A stretch of 7,424 nucleotides of DNA from Prolixibacteraceae bacterium UBA6162 (GTDB lineage: Bacteria > Bacteroidota > Bacteroidia > Bacteroidales > Prolixibacteraceae), in assembly GCA_002428215.1 (NCBI GenBank), contig DIUI01000092.1, positions 1 to 7,424 of the forward strand. The letters run 5' to 3'. The notes under the pieces were generated by a model that was given only the letters and a program-made list of their open reading frames with translations, was not told the DNA's origin and did not search any database. Position numbers and translations under genes: made by a program. The first letter of the stretch is position 1. The number at the start of each line of letters is the position of its first letter. Of this stretch, positions 1 to 7,095 are shown in pieces.

Positions 1-1088
1 CGGGGTGAGGCAGCATTGGGATCCTCCAGCAATGGCATTAGGCTTACTCCGTCGATGGGTTGCTCAGGCAGAGCTACTCCTGCAATTTCAGCAATGGTAG
101 GAAGCAGGTCGATGGCAGACGACAAACCAGCGGAGATGCTCCCTTCCGGGAGTTTGCCTGGCCACCACATAATGGCCGGAACCCGCTGTCCACCCTCCCA
201 TGTAGTGCCTTTGCCTTCGCGTAAGCCACCCGTACTCCCTGCATGATTGCCATAGTTGATCCACGGGCCATTGTCGGACGTGAAAATTACCAAAGTCCGA
301 TTGGATAGATTCAGACTATCGAGTACATGCATAATTCGGCCAACGCTCCAGTCGAGCTCCATCATTACGTCACCATAAAGTCCCTGGTCCGATTTTCCTG
401 CAAATTGTTCAGAAACGAAGAGGGGAACATGGGGCATTGGATGGGCCAGGTAAGCAAAAAAGGGTTTGTTTTGGTTGGCAACCATGAACTGAACGGTTCG
501 TTCGGTAAACTGTTGTGTAAAGAGCGATTGGTCCGGATTGGTCTGAATGGTTGTATTCCCTTCAATCAGGGGAAGAGGAGGGTAATATTCTCCACCGGTT
601 GGGTGGAACGGCCACATATCGTTGGAGTAAGGAATTCCGTAAAATTCATCGAATCCATGCTGCAGCGGAAGGAATTCGGGCAGGTGACCAAGGTGCCATT
701 TGCCAAAGATTGCTGTGGCATAGTTCTTAGCTTTCAAAATTTCGGCCAGGGTCTCCTCTTCAGGATTGATACCTCTGGTGGCACTGTGGTCGAGTGCTCC
801 GGAAAATCCCAGCCGGTTCGGGTAGCACCCGGTGAGCAAACCAGCCCTGGAGGCAGTGCAAACGGCCTGTGGTGCGTAGAAATGGGTAAACATAATTCCC
901 TCCCGGGCCATACGGTCGATGTTGGGTGTTTTAAAGCCGGAAGCCCCTGTAATTGAGAGATCGCCGTAGCCCATATCGTCGAGGTAGATCACTACAAAGT
1001 TCACAGGTTGCTCAGGTGGCAAACTGCAGCCAGCGGTAAGGGCTGCAATGGATGCTACAATCGGGAGAATTTTTTTACGAGTATTCAT
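1..1088 (-). CDS. Cys-type sulfatase lipoprotein (arylsulfatase family S1), 3' part missing
   Basis: I translated this minus-strand frame by hand from the ATG at 1088; it stays open to the window edge (362 codons), so the C-terminus is outside. Residues 1-20 form a basic, hydrophobic signal ending in the lipobox LTAG-C21, so the protein is probably a lipid-anchored envelope enzyme. The sulfatase signature C77-T-A-S-R81 is present: Cys77 is the residue converted to formylglycine by a maturase (anSME or FGE), which marks a Cys-type S1 enzyme. Other expected active-site residues are visible: D37-D38 and D272-N273 (calcium site), K130 and H132 in FGKWHLG, H216 and H220 in HPMPH, and K293 in GKGT. 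Such enzymes hydrolyse sulfate esters, often on sulfated glycans; the substrate cannot be read here. Full-length relatives are about 450-520 residues, so roughly a quarter is missing. It lies 81 bp downstream of guaD on the same strand; I found no promoter box in that gap, so co-transcription is possible. Confidence 0.93.
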   Translation of the reverse strand, partial: MNTRKKILPIVASIAALTAGCSLPPEQPVNFVVIYLDDMGYGDLSITGASGFKTPNIDRMAREGIMFTHFYAPQAVCTASRAGLLTGCYPNRLGFSGALDHSATRGINPEEETLAEILKAKNYATAIFGKWHLGHLPEFLPLQHGFDEFYGIPYSNDMWPFHPTGGEYYPPLPLIEGNTTIQTNPDQSLFTQQFTERTVQFMVANQNKPFFAYLAHPMPHVPLFVSEQFAGKSDQGLYGDVMMELDWSVGRIMHVLDSLNLSNRTLVIFTSDNGPWINYGNHAGSTGGLREGKGTTWEGGQRVPAIMWWPGKLPEGSISAGLSSAIDLLPTIAEIAGVALPEQPIDGVSLMPLLEDPNAASP

Positions 1089-1169
1089 GGGTATCGTGGT
1101 TATCGTATTTTGGGGTTCGAGATTTTATGATGGATTGCTTTTGGTTGCTATAATAACAAAGGCTGTATT

Positions 1170-1643
1170 TTAGTAAGCCACTTTATCGGGTTTTTTCTGC
1201 CACTCTTCAAAAATCGCCAATGCCTCATTCCGGCCAATCTGCTCGAAGGGAATTTTCCTCTCCGGTATCGACAAGCCAATTTCCTGGTAGATAAAGTTGT
1301 CGTCGAAGCCAATGCTGGCCGCATCGTCGCGGGTATTGGCATAATATACTTTGTCGGGCCGGGCCCAGTATATGGCTCCAAGACACATAGGGCAAGGTTC
1401 GCATGAAGTGTAGAGAATGCACCCCTGTAACTGAAAGGTGCCGAGTGTTTTACACGCTTCTCTTATAGCCATTACCTCGGCATGGGCAGTCGGATCGTTG
1501 GTCGATGTTACGGCGTTGCTTCCCTTCCCCACAACTTGGTTGTCTTTCACCACGATAGCCCCAAAAGGACCGCCCTGATTAAGATGGATGCTCTGAAAGC
1601 TCTGCTCAATGGCGAGCTGCATAAAGGTATGGTGTTGGCACAT
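1170..1643 (-). CDS. guaD: Guanine deaminase, cytidine-deaminase fold
   Basis: Predicted to hydrolyse guanine to xanthine and ammonia in the cytoplasm. Counting from the ATG at 1643 (157 residues), the zinc site is H54-A-E56 plus P-C84-P-M-C87; E56 is the proton shuttle. The stretches GGPFGAIVVKD, NDPTAHAEV and ILYTSCEPCPMCLGAIYWARP resemble Bacillus subtilis GuaD (156 aa) far more than TadA or CMP deaminases. The protein also ends in tyrosine, as does B. subtilis GuaD, whose C-terminal Tyr reaches the partner subunit's active site in the domain-swapped dimer. The frame could be extended five codons to a TTG at 1658. I prefer the ATG because it gives the family length and because a TATCTTTG promoter-like box at 1663-1670 would place the transcription start at about 1655, within the extension. 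A GAAAAG purine stretch precedes the ATG. The sulfatase gene follows 81 bp downstream. Confidence 0.93.
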   Translation of the reverse strand: MCQHHTFMQLAIEQSFQSIHLNQGGPFGAIVVKDNQVVGKGSNAVTSTNDPTAHAEVMAIREACKTLGTFQLQGCILYTSCEPCPMCLGAIYWARPDKVYYANTRDDAASIGFDDNFIYQEIGLSIPERKIPFEQIGRNEALAIFEEWQKKPDKVAY

Positions 1644-1662
1644 GTTGATTCTTTTCAAAAAT

Positions 1663-1670
1663 CAAAGATA
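1663..1670 (-). promoter_or_regulatory. Possible guaD promoter -7 box
   Basis: On the minus strand this reads TATCTTTG, an exact match to the Bacteroidota -7 consensus TAnnTTTG, ending 19 bp before the guaD ATG at 1643. I could not find a TTG element at the usual 19-21 bp upstream, so it is weaker than the other promoters in this window. Confidence 0.4.
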
Positions 1671-1723
1671 TAATTTTTGCAAAGAGCTTCGTTTTTGGCT
1701 ACCCGATGCCATTTGGGATTGTT

Positions 1724-1750
1724 GGCTGCGATTTTACTCTGTTCGCAGCC
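1724..1750. repeat. Inverted repeat, 8-bp arms with 11-nt loop
   Basis: Arms ggctgcga (1724-1731) and tcgcagcc (1743-1750) are perfect reverse complements, giving a GC-rich stem. No T-run follows on either strand, so it is not a standard intrinsic terminator. It could be an RNA hairpin in the leader of an upstream guaD transcript, or part of an interspersed repeat. Confidence 0.6.
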
Positions 1751-1773
1751 GAGAGGCTGGATTGCATGACAAA

Positions 1774-1799
1774 ATGCCTTGGCATGGGTTTAAAGCCCA
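1774..1799. repeat. Two adjoining short inverted repeats
   Basis: atgcc/ggcat (1774-1778 and 1781-1785, 2-nt gap) is followed directly by an imperfect palindrome, tggg/ccca with a G-T pair inside (1785-1799). They lie 23 bp after the 1724-1750 hairpin. The function is unknown. Confidence 0.45.
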
Positions 1800-1844
1800 A
1801 CTGAAGTCTGTGAATATCATTAATCATGAGGTAGTTGCTTTATC

Positions 1845-1860
1845 TTCCCTGTTCAGGGAA
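1845..1860. repeat. Inverted repeat, 7-bp arms with 2-bp gap
   Basis: ttccctg (1845-1851) and cagggaa (1854-1860) are perfect reverse complements separated by tt. The compact dyad sits about 47 bp upstream of the TTG element of the plus-strand promoter, so a protein-binding site is plausible; a tight hairpin is the alternative. Confidence 0.45.
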
Positions 1861-1906
1861 TTTGCCTGCTTCTCTCATGTAATGTGGTCATCATAATTAG
1901 TCGTTG

Positions 1907-1937
1907 TTGAAATAAGTGAGATAAATATATACATTTG
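1907..1937 (+). promoter_or_regulatory. Bacteroidota-type promoter for the EEP hydrolase
   Basis: TTG at 1907-1909, a 20-bp spacer, then TACATTTG at 1930-1937, an exact match to TAnnTTTG. Box sequence and spacing both fit the primary sigma factor consensus of this phylum. The predicted transcription start is near 1944, giving a leader of about 90 nt before the ATG at 2037. Confidence 0.65.
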
Positions 1938-2036
1938 GGTCAGTGATTGGAAAATTGAGACAAATCAGAGGGTTTTCTTTGTCAGTCGTTTTTTGACATT
2001 CACGGTGGTTTTTCGAATCACAACTATACTACAACC

Positions 2037-2816
2037 ATGAATAGATTTTTGCTGGCAATATCAATAGTAACGCTGTTGGTATTCAAATCGGAAGCTCAAA
2101 CATACCTGCAGAAGGAAAACACCCATCGACTACTGTGCTACAATATACGCCACGGCAGAGGGATGGATAACACAATCGATATTGAACGGATTGGCCGGCT
2201 AATCATCAATGTTAATCCAGAGGTGGTTGGCTTGCAGGAGGTTGACAGTGTGGTTGGGCGAAGCGGCAATATTGACCTGCTCAAACTGCTGTCGGAACAA
2301 ACGGGCATGTATGCCTCCTTCGGCTATTCTATTTTGCACGACGGGGGTAAGTACGGCAATGGAATGCTGACGAGGGAAAAGCCGGTTTCTGTGAGAAAAA
2401 TTGCCCTGCCCGGTGCGGATGAACCCCGGACAGCGCTGCTGGTGGAACTTAACAATTATGTGGTAGTCAACACGCACCTTTCGCTTAAAAACGAAGAAAG
2501 AATTGAGTCGGTAAGAATAATCACAGATGCTGTGGGCGAATATAACAAACCCGTATTCTTGATGGGAGATTTAAATGCAACTCCCGATTCTGAACCTATC
2601 GAGGTATTGAAACGGGACTGGCAAATTCTTTCCAATCCTGAAACTAAAACATTCCCATCGGGAGAACCCAGGGTAACACTGGATTATATTCTGGGATATA
2701 CAAGCAGGGGTGCGACCTACAACGTATACTATGAAATGGTAATGGAAGAAAAAATTGCATCAGACCACAGGCCACTGTTTGTCGACGTCAGGTTTACTGC
2801 ACCAGCTTCGAGGTGA
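2037..2816 (+). CDS. Secreted endonuclease/exonuclease/phosphatase (EEP) family hydrolase
   Basis: A 259-residue protein of the DNase I-like metal-dependent EEP superfamily. Residues 1-20 form a signal peptide with a likely cut at SEA-Q, so the mature enzyme is probably periplasmic or exported. The superfamily's catalytic landmarks follow in order: N36 (CYNIRHG), E68 (GLQEVD, metal-binding Glu), YGNGML (106-111), H147 (NTHLS), D178 and N180 (GDLNATP), D216 (LDYIL) and D243-H244 (SDHRPL, general-base pair). All are intact, so it should be active. The superfamily includes nucleases, phosphoesterases and sphingomyelinases, and the substrate cannot be decided here; the short single-domain form with a signal peptide argues against an intracellular repair nuclease. 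The ATG follows an AT-rich leader without a clear Shine-Dalgarno, as is usual in Bacteroidota. The gene stands alone, driven by the promoter at 1907-1937, and converges on the tRNA block. Confidence 0.9.
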   Translation: MNRFLLAISIVTLLVFKSEAQTYLQKENTHRLLCYNIRHGRGMDNTIDIERIGRLIINVNPEVVGLQEVDSVVGRSGNIDLLKLLSEQTGMYASFGYSILHDGGKYGNGMLTREKPVSVRKIALPGADEPRTALLVELNNYVVVNTHLSLKNEERIESVRIITDAVGEYNKPVFLMGDLNATPDSEPIEVLKRDWQILSNPETKTFPSGEPRVTLDYILGYTSRGATYNVYYEMVMEEKIASDHRPLFVDVRFTAPASR

Positions 2817-2929
2817 TACGCACCCTTTCAAAGCAACTACTGGATATATGGTTTTATTGAAGTTTGGATAAGGAAACGGAGTTCAAAGTGAAAGGCCTAC
2901 CGCCTTATATCTACACATGGTTTCAGTAA
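2817..2929. other. Convergent spacer after the EEP gene
   Basis: No gene is seen. A weak hairpin (aaggc at 2892-2896 with gcctt at 2902-2906) lacks a T-run, so I do not call it a terminator. Plus-strand transcripts may instead end at the large hairpin at 2940-2978. Confidence 0.4.
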
Positions 2930-2978
2930 TAAAAGAAAAACTCTGACAATATACTGTATTTCAGTGCATTATCAGAGT
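2930..2978 (-). terminator. Intrinsic terminator after tRNA-Leu
   Basis: On the minus strand, an outer stem ACTCTGA/TCAGAGT (2972-2978 with 2940-2946) continues inward through ATT/AAT and ACTG/CAGT, with mismatches and a G-T pair between, to a 5-nt loop. It is followed by a T-rich run (complement of 2930-2940, TTTTTCTTTT). It begins 7 bp past the tRNA-Leu 3' end, as expected for the end of the tRNA transcript. Confidence 0.85.
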
Positions 2979-2985
2979 CTAAAAG

Positions 2986-3068
2986 TACCCGGAGGGGGAC
3001 TTGAACCCCCACAGCCCAAAGGCCATTGGATTTTAAGTCCAACGTGTCTACCATTCCACCATCCGGGC
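2986..3068 (-). tRNA. tRNA-Leu, anticodon UAA
   Basis: An 83-nt class II tRNA. The acceptor arm is GCCCGGA with TCCGGGT and discriminator A73. The anticodon stem TTGGA/TCCAA encloses loop CTTAAAA, giving anticodon UAA, which reads leucine codons UUA and UUG. A long variable arm, typical of tRNA-Leu, precedes the T-arm GGGGG-TTCAAGT-CCCCC. CCA is not encoded and must be added after transcription. It lies 58 nt downstream of tRNA-Gly, with a terminator-like hairpin between them. Confidence 0.97.
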
Positions 3069-3081
3069 AAACAAAAAGGCT

Positions 3082-3119
3082 TAAAAAAATAAAAGCGTAA
3101 AACCGGAATTTTACGCTTT
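3082..3119 (-). terminator. Intrinsic terminator between tRNA-Gly and tRNA-Leu
   Basis: On the minus strand, AAAGCGTAAAA (complement of 3109-3119) pairs perfectly over 11 bp with TTTTACGCTTT (complement of 3092-3102) around a 6-nt loop. The run TTATTTTTTT follows immediately. This is a textbook rho-independent terminator 7 nt past the tRNA-Gly 3' end. It sits before, not after, the second tRNA of the pair, so tRNA-Leu must depend on read-through or a separate promoter. Confidence 0.8.
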
Positions 3120-3124
3120 CAAAG

Positions 3125-3199
<75 letters not shown>

Positions 3200-3256
3200 A
3201 GTATGAATACATTCCGGAAGGTCCGGCCTGAAAAGAACTCATTAATTTTCGCGCAG

Positions 3257-3287
3257 CAAATATACGCCTTATTTTTTTCTCACCAAA
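3257..3287 (-). promoter_or_regulatory. Promoter of the tRNA-Gly/tRNA-Leu unit
   Basis: On the minus strand TTTG (complement of 3284-3287) is followed after exactly 19 bp by TATATTTG (complement of 3257-3264), a perfect match to the Bacteroidota -33/-7 pattern. The transcription start would be near 3250, giving a leader of about 50 nt before tRNA-Gly. The leader contains a small ccgga/tccgg hairpin (3214-3226). It makes the tRNAs independent of mutS. Confidence 0.8.
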
Positions 3288-3312
3288 CGTCGTTTATAAA
3301 AAAATACCTTTC

Positions 3313-5931
3313 CTATTTTAATCCGGTCAGTTTTTTAATCTCATTGAGTTTATTGAGTGCTTCGAGGGGCGTAAGCTGGTCGATATTGAGGTTTTTTATC
3401 TCATCGCGAATCTGTTTCAGCACCGGATCGTCGAGCTGAAAGAAACTGAGTTGTACCCCTTCTCTGGTTGGGGCAATCATTTCGAGTGGTTTAGCGAGGT
3501 TATCCTGCTTATGCGACTGCTCCAGCTGTTTCAGAATCTCCTCGGCCCGCTGCACTACACTGCGCGGCATTCCTGCCATTGCAGCTACATGGATACCAAA
3601 ACTGTGGTTGCTTCCTCCCCGGGTAAGTTTGCGCAGGAAGATGACCTTGTTCCCCAGCTCTTTAATTGAAACGTTGTAGTTTTTTACCCTGCCGAATCCG
3701 TTTTCCATCTCATTCAATTCGTGGTAATGGGTAGCGAACAGGGTTTTTGCTTTGGCTCTCGGGTGTTCGTGGAGGTATTCCACAATCGACCAGGCAATCG
3801 ATATTCCATCGTAGGTGGAAGTGCCGCGTCCGAGTTCATCGAGCAGAATCAGGCTTCGGTTCGATACATTGTTCAGTATACTGGCGGCTTCGTTCATCTC
3901 CACCATAAAGGTAGATTCGCCCAGCGAAATGTTGTCCGACGCACCAACCCGGGTAAATATTTTATCTACCAATCCGATTTTTGCCGCCGCCGCGGGCACA
4001 AAACTACCCATCTGGGCCAGCAGCACGATAAGTGCTGTTTGTCGGAGGAGAGCCGACTTTCCGGCCATATTGGGCCCGGTAATGATAATTATTTGCTGAT
4101 CATCCTGATTTAAAAGCAAGTCGTTGGCAATATACTCTTCCCCAATGGGCAGTTGTCGTTCGATTACCGGATGCCGCCCCCCCCGGATGTCAATGTCGAA
4201 ACCATCGTTCATTTCAGGCCTGCAGTAGTTATAAGCCGATGCCAGGGTGGCGAACGATAGCAGGCAGTCGATTCTGGCCAGCATAACTGCATTAAGCTGA
4301 ATGGCTGAGATGTAATCCGACAAGGCAAATACGATATCATTGAAGAGTCTGGTCTCGAGCGACAAGATCTTCTCTTCGGCTCCCAGAATTTTTGATTCGT
4401 ATTCCTTGAGTTCCTCTGTAATGTAACGTTCGGCACTCACCAGGGTTTGTTTCCGTATCCAGTTTTCGGGTACTTTGTCGCGGTGGGTGTTGCGCACCTC
4501 AATGTAGTATCCAAAAACATTGTTAAAGCTGATTTTGAGTGAAGGGATTCCATAGGTTTCACTCAGTGATTTTTGCATGCGTGCGAGGTAATCCTTGCCC
4601 GAAAATGCCAGATCGCGCAGCTCGTCGAGTTCATCTGAAACCCCGGGTGCGATAACCCTTCCTTTGCTGACCTGCACCGGCGGAGCTTCGGTGAGCTCAC
4701 GCCCAATTCTTTCCCGAATAGAATCGCATGGGTTGAGCTGTTCTGCATACCGTCTCAGGGTTGCGTTTTCCGATGTACCACAAGCCTCTTTAATGGGAAC
4801 CAGTGCCGTTAATGCAGTCATAATCTGAGCCACCTCACGGGGCGATATTCGGCCTACAGCCACTTTGGAGATGAGCCTCTCGAGATCGCCAATGAGCCGC
4901 AACTGCTCTTCGAGCTTCTCTTTGAGCAACTCCTCCTTCTGGAAGGTCTCTACTACATCGTGCCTTTCCCTGATTGGCCCAAGCTCTTTGAGGGGTAGTG
5001 CCATCCAGCGGCGAAGCATGCGTGAACCCATAGGTGAGATGGTCCTGTCTGTAACCTGGAGCAGCGACTTCGCTCCTTCGTAGAGGGTAGAGAAGAGTTC
5101 CAGATTCCGGATGGTAAACCGGTCGAGCCACACATAGTGTTCTTCTTCGATGCGGCTCAAATGGCTGATATGCTGTATCTGCAGATGCTGGGTTAAATCG
5201 AGATAATGCAAAACCGCTCCCGAGGCAACTACCCCCAGTGGCAGATTGTCAACGCCAAATCCTTTCAGCGATTTAATCTGGAAATGGCGCGACAGGCGGT
5301 CAAAAGAGGCCTCTTCGGTATACACCCAGTCGTCGAGATGATAGGTGTAATATTTAGATCCGAAGCGTTCTGTGAACTCCTGCGAACGGCCGCGCTGATA
5401 CAAAACCTCTTTTGGCTGAAACGAGCTAAGTAGCTTATCGACGTATTCGAACGATCCCTGTGCGGTAAGAAACTCACCGGTGGAGATATCGAGAAAGGCT
5501 ACTCCGGCCGATTTTTTATCGAAATGCACCGATGCCAAAAAATTGTTTTCGCGGTTCTCGAGAATGTGATCGTTGATTGATATACCGGGCGTTACCAGTT
5601 CGGTGATACCTCTTTTAACAATGGTTTTAGTGAGTTTTGGATCTTCGAGCTGCTCACAAATGGCAACTCGTTGTCCGGCACGCACCAGCTTTGGCAGGTA
5701 GGTGTCGATGGCATGGTATGGGAAACCGGCCAGTTCGACAAAGTTTGCTGCTCCGTTGGCTCTGCGGGTGAGGGTAATCCCCAAAATATCGGCTGCCTTA
5801 ATGGCATCTTCGCCAAAGGTTTCGTAAAAGTCGCCCACCCTGAACAACAAGACCGCATCGGGATGCTTCGCCTTGATGGAATAGTATTGCTTCATCAGGG
5901 GGGTCTCAACGTATTTGTTGTTGTTACCCAT
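3313..5931 (-). CDS. mutS: DNA mismatch repair ATPase MutS
   Basis: An 872-residue MutS, close to the 853 residues of E. coli, predicted to bind mismatches as a dimer and recruit MutL. Numbering from the ATG at 5931, the mismatch-reading Phe-x-Glu is F35-Y-E37 (GDFYETF). Connector, lever and clamp domains occupy about residues 120-570. The ABC-type ATPase follows, with Walker A GPNMAGKS (619-626), Walker B ending in D698-E699 within the signature DELGRGTS, and the H-loop at H735 (ATHYH). QLSFF at 827-831 matches a beta-clamp-binding motif and lies where E. coli MutS carries its own. The C-terminal helices resemble the oligomerisation tail. All key residues are intact. A GTG at 5940 could add three codons, but it overlaps the TATATTTG promoter box at 5940-5947, so I prefer the ATG. 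The gene follows the 6012-6881 gene after 80 bp and precedes the tRNA block. Confidence 0.98.
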   Translation of the reverse strand: MGNNNKYVETPLMKQYYSIKAKHPDAVLLFRVGDFYETFGEDAIKAADILGITLTRRANGAANFVELAGFPYHAIDTYLPKLVRAGQRVAICEQLEDPKLTKTIVKRGITELVTPGISINDHILENRENNFLASVHFDKKSAGVAFLDISTGEFLTAQGSFEYVDKLLSSFQPKEVLYQRGRSQEFTERFGSKYYTYHLDDWVYTEEASFDRLSRHFQIKSLKGFGVDNLPLGVVASGAVLHYLDLTQHLQIQHISHLSRIEEEHYVWLDRFTIRNLELFSTLYEGAKSLLQVTDRTISPMGSRMLRRWMALPLKELGPIRERHDVVETFQKEELLKEKLEEQLRLIGDLERLISKVAVGRISPREVAQIMTALTALVPIKEACGTSENATLRRYAEQLNPCDSIRERIGRELTEAPPVQVSKGRVIAPGVSDELDELRDLAFSGKDYLARMQKSLSETYGIPSLKISFNNVFGYYIEVRNTHRDKVPENWIRKQTLVSAERYITEELKEYESKILGAEEKILSLETRLFNDIVFALSDYISAIQLNAVMLARIDCLLSFATLASAYNYCRPEMNDGFDIDIRGGRHPVIERQLPIGEEYIANDLLLNQDDQQIIIITGPNMAGKSALLRQTALIVLLAQMGSFVPAAAAKIGLVDKIFTRVGASDNISLGESTFMVEMNEAASILNNVSNRSLILLDELGRGTSTYDGISIAWSIVEYLHEHPRAKAKTLFATHYHELNEMENGFGRVKNYNVSIKELGNKVIFLRKLTRGGSNHSFGIHVAAMAGMPRSVVQRAEEILKQLEQSHKQDNLAKPLEMIAPTREGVQLSFFQLDDPVLKQIRDEIKNLNIDQLTPLEALNKLNEIKKLTGLK

Positions 5932-5939
5932 CAGTTGCA

Positions 5940-5947
5940 CAAATATA
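5940..5947 (-). promoter_or_regulatory. Candidate mutS promoter -7 box
   Basis: On the minus strand this reads TATATTTG, identical to the box of the tRNA promoter. No perfect TTG lies 19-21 bp upstream; the nearest is TTTC at 22 bp. It ends only 8 bp before the mutS ATG, so a transcript from it would have almost no leader. Confidence 0.5.
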
Positions 5948-6011
5948 GTCCTTAATCAGGGTGTTGAATGAAACGGCTATATCCAGTTGTGATTTTTTTT
6001 CAACAAAGCCG

Positions 6012-6881
6012 CTATCTTTTTTTACCAATGGGCACAGTTATCCCCAGAAACGGCACGGCAATAAACGCGTTAGTGTCGGGAATTACAGGAATGATCAGAC
6101 TGTAATCAACGCCTATATTCCGGATAATTGTCCTACCCCCGAAACTCAGGATTACGCCTATTTCACCCTGAGCTGTTATGATATAATTTTCGGTAATCAG
6201 GTAGCCTCTCGATCCAACCCGCTCCATGCCGCTCAGATTGATGACAGGGGCCTTCAGCCACTCTCCGCCGGCATAACCATAGGTGAGTCCCATACTAAAG
6301 TTACGGTCGGTGCTCCCGAATGTTGTAGTCGCATATAGTAACCCGAATCCGCTTTTACTTTCACCCAGGATGGTCCCCAGAAAAGCACCTGCCCCAAGGT
6401 TAAGATAACCGGGCACCAGCGGCAGCGAGAACTTGGGGACAAGCCAGGCAGGGGAGGGTGTGCCATCGAAGAGAAACAAAGGAACCATGCCTGCTCCCAC
6501 AGAGAAATGGTCGGTAAGTCCAACTGAGGCCTGATTGTAAAAGACCCAGATGTTTTGATAATACGACTCGCCTGCCTTAAGTCCATAGCCGTTGGGCGCC
6601 CAAAAATAACGGGTCGACTGCGGATTGGGCAGCCAGTATTCGTTTCGGGTTTTCTGAACATCTGTTAATGGAATGCGGGATTTAATATCCGACTTGTTCA
6701 ATAGCAGGATCCCATACTGCTCCGTTAGCAAATTTATGGTCTCCTCATGTTCCTCCTGAATTTGTCCCACAAAGGTATTGCCATCTTTCAGTTCGATGCG
6801 TACAAGCGAGGCAGGCTCCTGTGCCATCAGATGAGGCGTCGAAAACAATAGAATCAGTAATAGCAGTCGTTTGATATTCAT
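6012..6881 (-). CDS. Exported predicted outer-membrane barrel protein with Sm-like N-terminal region, function unknown
   Basis: A 289-residue protein I cannot assign to a named family. Residues 1-20 are a clear signal peptide with a likely cut at LMA-Q. Residues 25-68 (VRIELKDGNTFVGQI, then INLLTEQYGILLLNKSDIKS) have the pattern of a small Sm-like beta-barrel, seen in other exported Bacteroidota proteins. From about residue 85 to the end the sequence alternates hydrophobic and polar residues with many Gly, Tyr and Phe (SVGLTDHFSVGAGMVPLF, GYLNLGAGAFLGTI, MGLTYGYAGGEW, GEIGVILSFGG), as in transmembrane beta-strands. No catalytic motif is seen. It ends in basic GKKR rather than the usual terminal aromatic residue, which weakens the barrel call. 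The ATG at 6881 has no obvious Shine-Dalgarno. The gene is preceded by a promoter overlain by an operator-like repeat at 6943-6971. Confidence 0.8.
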   Translation of the reverse strand: MNIKRLLLLILLFSTPHLMAQEPASLVRIELKDGNTFVGQIQEEHEETINLLTEQYGILLLNKSDIKSRIPLTDVQKTRNEYWLPNPQSTRYFWAPNGYGLKAGESYYQNIWVFYNQASVGLTDHFSVGAGMVPLFLFDGTPSPAWLVPKFSLPLVPGYLNLGAGAFLGTILGESKSGFGLLYATTTFGSTDRNFSMGLTYGYAGGEWLKAPVINLSGMERVGSRGYLITENYIITAQGEIGVILSFGGRTIIRNIGVDYSLIIPVIPDTNAFIAVPFLGITVPIGKKR

Positions 6882-6939
6882 AGTTTTGGAGTTTAGTAAG
6901 CAGCCATAAAGAATCGATCTCTGCGAGAAATTGCTTAAT

Positions 6940-6969
6940 CAAAGTTACATCAATTTTTAATAGATGTAA
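6940..6969 (-). promoter_or_regulatory. Promoter of the 6012-6881 gene
   Basis: On the minus strand TAACTTTG (complement of 6940-6947) matches TAnnTTTG exactly. A TTA (complement of 6967-6969) sits 19 bp upstream in place of the consensus TTG. The start would be near 6933, giving a leader of about 50 nt. Both boxes fall mostly inside the arms of the inverted repeat at 6943-6971. Confidence 0.55.
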
Positions 6970-6971
6970 CT
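6943..6971. promoter_or_regulatory. Operator-like inverted repeat over the promoter
   Basis: agttacatc (6943-6951) and gatgtaact (6963-6971) are perfect 9-bp reverse complements with an 11-bp AT-only spacer. The arm centres are 20 bp apart, about two helical turns, which suits a dimeric regulator. The arms cover the -7 and -33 positions of the minus-strand promoter, suggesting repression by occlusion. No T-run follows on either strand, so a terminator is unlikely. Confidence 0.55.
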
Positions 6972-7049
6972 GCCAGCCAGGCTCCTTTTAATCCCGTTTA
7001 TAGGGTTGATGTTTTGCGCCATAAAAAACTTTTAAATGAATCTCAACAA

Positions 7050-7081
7050 TTTGACTTGTTGTTGGTTGTAGAGTAAAATTA
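7050..7081 (+). promoter_or_regulatory. Weak candidate promoter for the peroxiredoxin gene
   Basis: TTTG at 7050-7053, a 20-bp spacer, then TAAAATTA at 7074-7081, which keeps TA but departs from the final TTTG. Spacing and position, about 15 bp before the ATG at 7096, are reasonable, but the -7 match is poor. Confidence 0.25.
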
Positions 7082-7095
7082 TCAATCAACTGAAC

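Larger units (their letters stand above)
1644..2036. other. Divergent intergenic region, no convincing gene
   Basis: This is about 390 bp between guaD (minus) and the EEP hydrolase (plus). Short open frames exist, but none has recognisable protein character. The stretch holds the guaD -7 box, a set of inverted repeats between 1724 and 1860, and the plus-strand promoter at 1907-1937. The remainder, 1938-2036, is an AT-rich leader with only a small TGTCA/TGACA inverted repeat (1980-1984 and 1994-1998). Confidence 0.6.

Noticed and set aside
327..956. A 209-codon open frame on the plus strand
   Set aside because: It lies entirely antisense to the sulfatase, whose minus-strand frame shows the full set of family motifs; the plus frame has no recognisable protein character.
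1609..1896. A 95-codon plus-strand frame spanning the guaD start and the intergenic region
   Set aside because: It overlaps the guaD 5' end antisense, runs through the inverted repeats, has high Trp/Cys/Arg content and no family resemblance.
2986..3068. tRNA-Leu as an integration site for a mobile element
   Set aside because: No integrase, no repeated copy of the tRNA 3' end elsewhere in the window, and mutS on the other side is ordinary chromosome.
4000..4015. A TAGTTTTG promoter-like match on the minus strand inside mutS
   Set aside because: It is deep within a conserved coding domain with no gene start downstream; an eight-base pattern with two free positions is expected by chance.
3721..4113. 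A 130-codon plus-strand frame
   Set aside because: It is antisense to the ATPase domain of mutS, whose Walker motifs are intact.
5932..6011. A cggct/agccg stem with an inner gttg/caac between the barrel gene and mutS, considered as a terminator
   Set aside because: The stem is interrupted, the loop is large and no T-run follows on the minus strand.
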